NCBI GenBank assembly: GCA_041940305.1
Contig: JBGTSJ010000017.1
Coordinates: 1 to 64,000, forward strand
DNA: 64,000 nt
Direction: 5' to 3'
DNA from: JBGTSJ01 sp041940305
Lineage (GTDB): Bacteria > Planctomycetota > Planctomycetia > Planctomycetales > Planctomycetaceae
Every line of letters begins with the position of its first letter. The first letter of the stretch is position 1. Under the pieces are notes generated by a model that ran no database searches, was not told the origin of the DNA, and was given only the letters and a program-made list of their open reading frames with translations. Shown here piece after piece: positions 63,029 to 64,000 of the stretch. The translations under genes and the position numbers were made by a program.

Positions 63029-63997
63029 TCATGCCGCCCGCTTCTGCTTCCTCGGCGTGCCTCGGCGTGCCGACGCGTCGGCGGGGGCGGTCTTCCACCG
63101 GCGATGCACCCAGAAATACTGCTCGGGCGCGCGGCGGATGGACCGTTCCAGAGCCGCCGTATAACGCTGTGTGATGGCCTGCACGGTGTCCCGCGTGTAG
63201 CCGAAGTCCTGCGGGTCGATGACCTCCTCGCAGCCGATCTCGTAGCGCACCCACCGCGCCTCTTCGAGATCGTCCGGCAGGCGGATGCCGTAGCCCACGA
63301 CAAGCAGCGCGTCGTATTCCATCGCCATCAGCGCGATCGACTTGAACGTCGAAGCCGGCCGGCCGAAAAAGTCCACGAACACCCCGCGACGGCCTGCGTC
63401 CTGATCGCAAAGCAGTCCCAGGTTCCCCCCCGCCTGCAGCAGTTCGACCATCCCGTCCCAGCCGGTGTTCTTGTCGTACAGCCGATGACCCGTCTGCTGG
63501 CGGGACTCGAAGAACCAGTGATGCAGGTACGGGTTATCCAGCTTGCGGGCGACGATGCCCATCGGGAAGCCGAACATGCCGAACGTGGCCGTGCTCATCT
63601 CCCAGTTGCCGAAGTGCCCCCCCAGCACAAACACCGGACGCCCGGAGCACAGCGCCTTGAGCACCGGCTGCCGGTTGCGAAACACGATGACTTCGCGGCA
63701 GTTGGTGAGCGTCATCTTCCGGGGGAGTTGAATCACCTCGGCGACGAGCCGCACGAGGTGCACCCACATTCCCCTCACGACGGCATGCTTTTCCGCTTCC
63801 GACAACTCATCACCGAAGGCCCGGCTCACATTCTCGAACGCCACATTGTAGCGGGTCAGCTTGCGCAGCGGACGACTGACCAGCAGCGACGCTGCTGTCT
63901 CTGCCAGCCAGACCGTCTGCCGCACGGACAGAATCGTGAACACGCAGGCAAACAGCCGGAAGACGAAGTACTCGGCCAGATGACGGAAAGTACGCAC
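63029..63997 (-). CDS. LpxL/HtrB-type lipid A acyltransferase (possibly 5'-partial)
   Basis: Transfers a secondary acyl chain to a lipid A-like precursor at the inner membrane. 322 aa from a GTG at 63997; the frame remains open to the window edge, so the true start may lie outside. An N-terminal membrane region (VFRLFACVFTILS) is followed by the HxxxxE acyltransferase motif GGHFGNWE (about 126), DQDAGRRGVFVDFFG and VRYEIG. The C-terminus is basic. It supports an LPS-type outer membrane in this organism. Confidence 0.88.
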   Translation of the reverse strand: MRTFRHLAEYFVFRLFACVFTILSVRQTVWLAETAASLLVSRPLRKLTRYNVAFENVSRAFGDELSEAEKHAVVRGMWVHLVRLVAEVIQLPRKMTLTNCREVIVFRNRQPVLKALCSGRPVFVLGGHFGNWEMSTATFGMFGFPMGIVARKLDNPYLHHWFFESRQQTGHRLYDKNTGWDGMVELLQAGGNLGLLCDQDAGRRGVFVDFFGRPASTFKSIALMAMEYDALLVVGYGIRLPDDLEEARWVRYEIGCEEVIDPQDFGYTRDTVQAITQRYTAALERSIRRAPEQYFWVHRRWKTAPADASARRGTPRKQKRAA

Positions 63998-64000
63998 GGG

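Noticed and set aside
1..64000. tRNA, rRNA, riboswitch, prophage or transposase genes
   Set aside because: No conserved tRNA arms, rRNA-like blocks, riboswitch cores or mobile-element proteins were recognised by reading; a covariance-model search would settle this.

Overview
The window looks like chromosomal DNA of a high-GC planctomycete, most probably Planctomycetaceae or a close relative. This is inferred from several planctomycete-typical families: a DUF1559 prepilin-like protein with its H-x-G / DGS motif, two Tat-exported DUF1501 proteins, a very large PQQ/TPR secreted protein, a DUF11 surface protein, a planctomycete-style Flp pilin and many secreted proteins without clear relatives. 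No rRNA, tRNA, CRISPR array, transposase or integrase gene was recognised. About 50 protein genes are supported.

Layout. 0-7 kb: a secreted cyclophilin, then a minus-strand set of glycogen debranching enzyme, TreZ and a secreted alpha/beta hydrolase. 7.3-13.5 kb: a minus-strand export operon (two FtsX-type permeases, one LolD/MacB-type ATPase, one HlyD/MacA-type adaptor, one lipoprotein with a His-Asp tail), preceded by a Cys-rich exported protein. 13.5-23.7 kb: App1-type phosphatase, moaC, polyprenyl diphosphate synthase, a 1523-aa PQQ/TPR protein, prfB with its programmed +1 frameshift, and an isochorismatase-like hydrolase. 23.8-35.8 kb: a long plus-strand run with three consecutive GspF-like proteins, four prepilin/GspK-like proteins including a DUF1559 member, then a membrane protein, an ABC-2 permease, an LRR protein and a TPR protein. 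35.9-37.6 kb: a DUF1501 protein and a small unknown. 37.8-42.3 kb: murE-murF-mraY (minus), evidence for meso-DAP peptidoglycan synthesis. 42.6-48.3 kb: Tad/Flp pilus genes (CpaE, secretin, CpaB, CpaA-type peptidase, a 37-aa micro-protein, Flp pilin), without the ATPase and platform genes. 48.9-54.2 kb: DUF11 surface protein, second DUF1501 protein, a one-TM unknown and a Minf_1886-family protein. 54.5-57 kb: MoxR and DUF58 separated by a DinB gene bracketed by inverted repeats. 57.3-64 kb: a Tyr-rich exported protein, AsnB, a GT4 glycosyltransferase, FabH and an LpxL-type acyltransferase, an envelope-related set.

The genes mostly concern the cell envelope: peptidoglycan precursors, lipid acylation, pilus and pseudopilus assembly, lipoprotein or metal export, and secreted proteins. 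The most unusual layer is non-coding. Several unrelated inverted-repeat families sit in the gaps between genes. The clearest is a pair of 30-bp arms (28/30 identical) filling the whole space between moxR and its usual DUF58 partner and enclosing a DinB gene.
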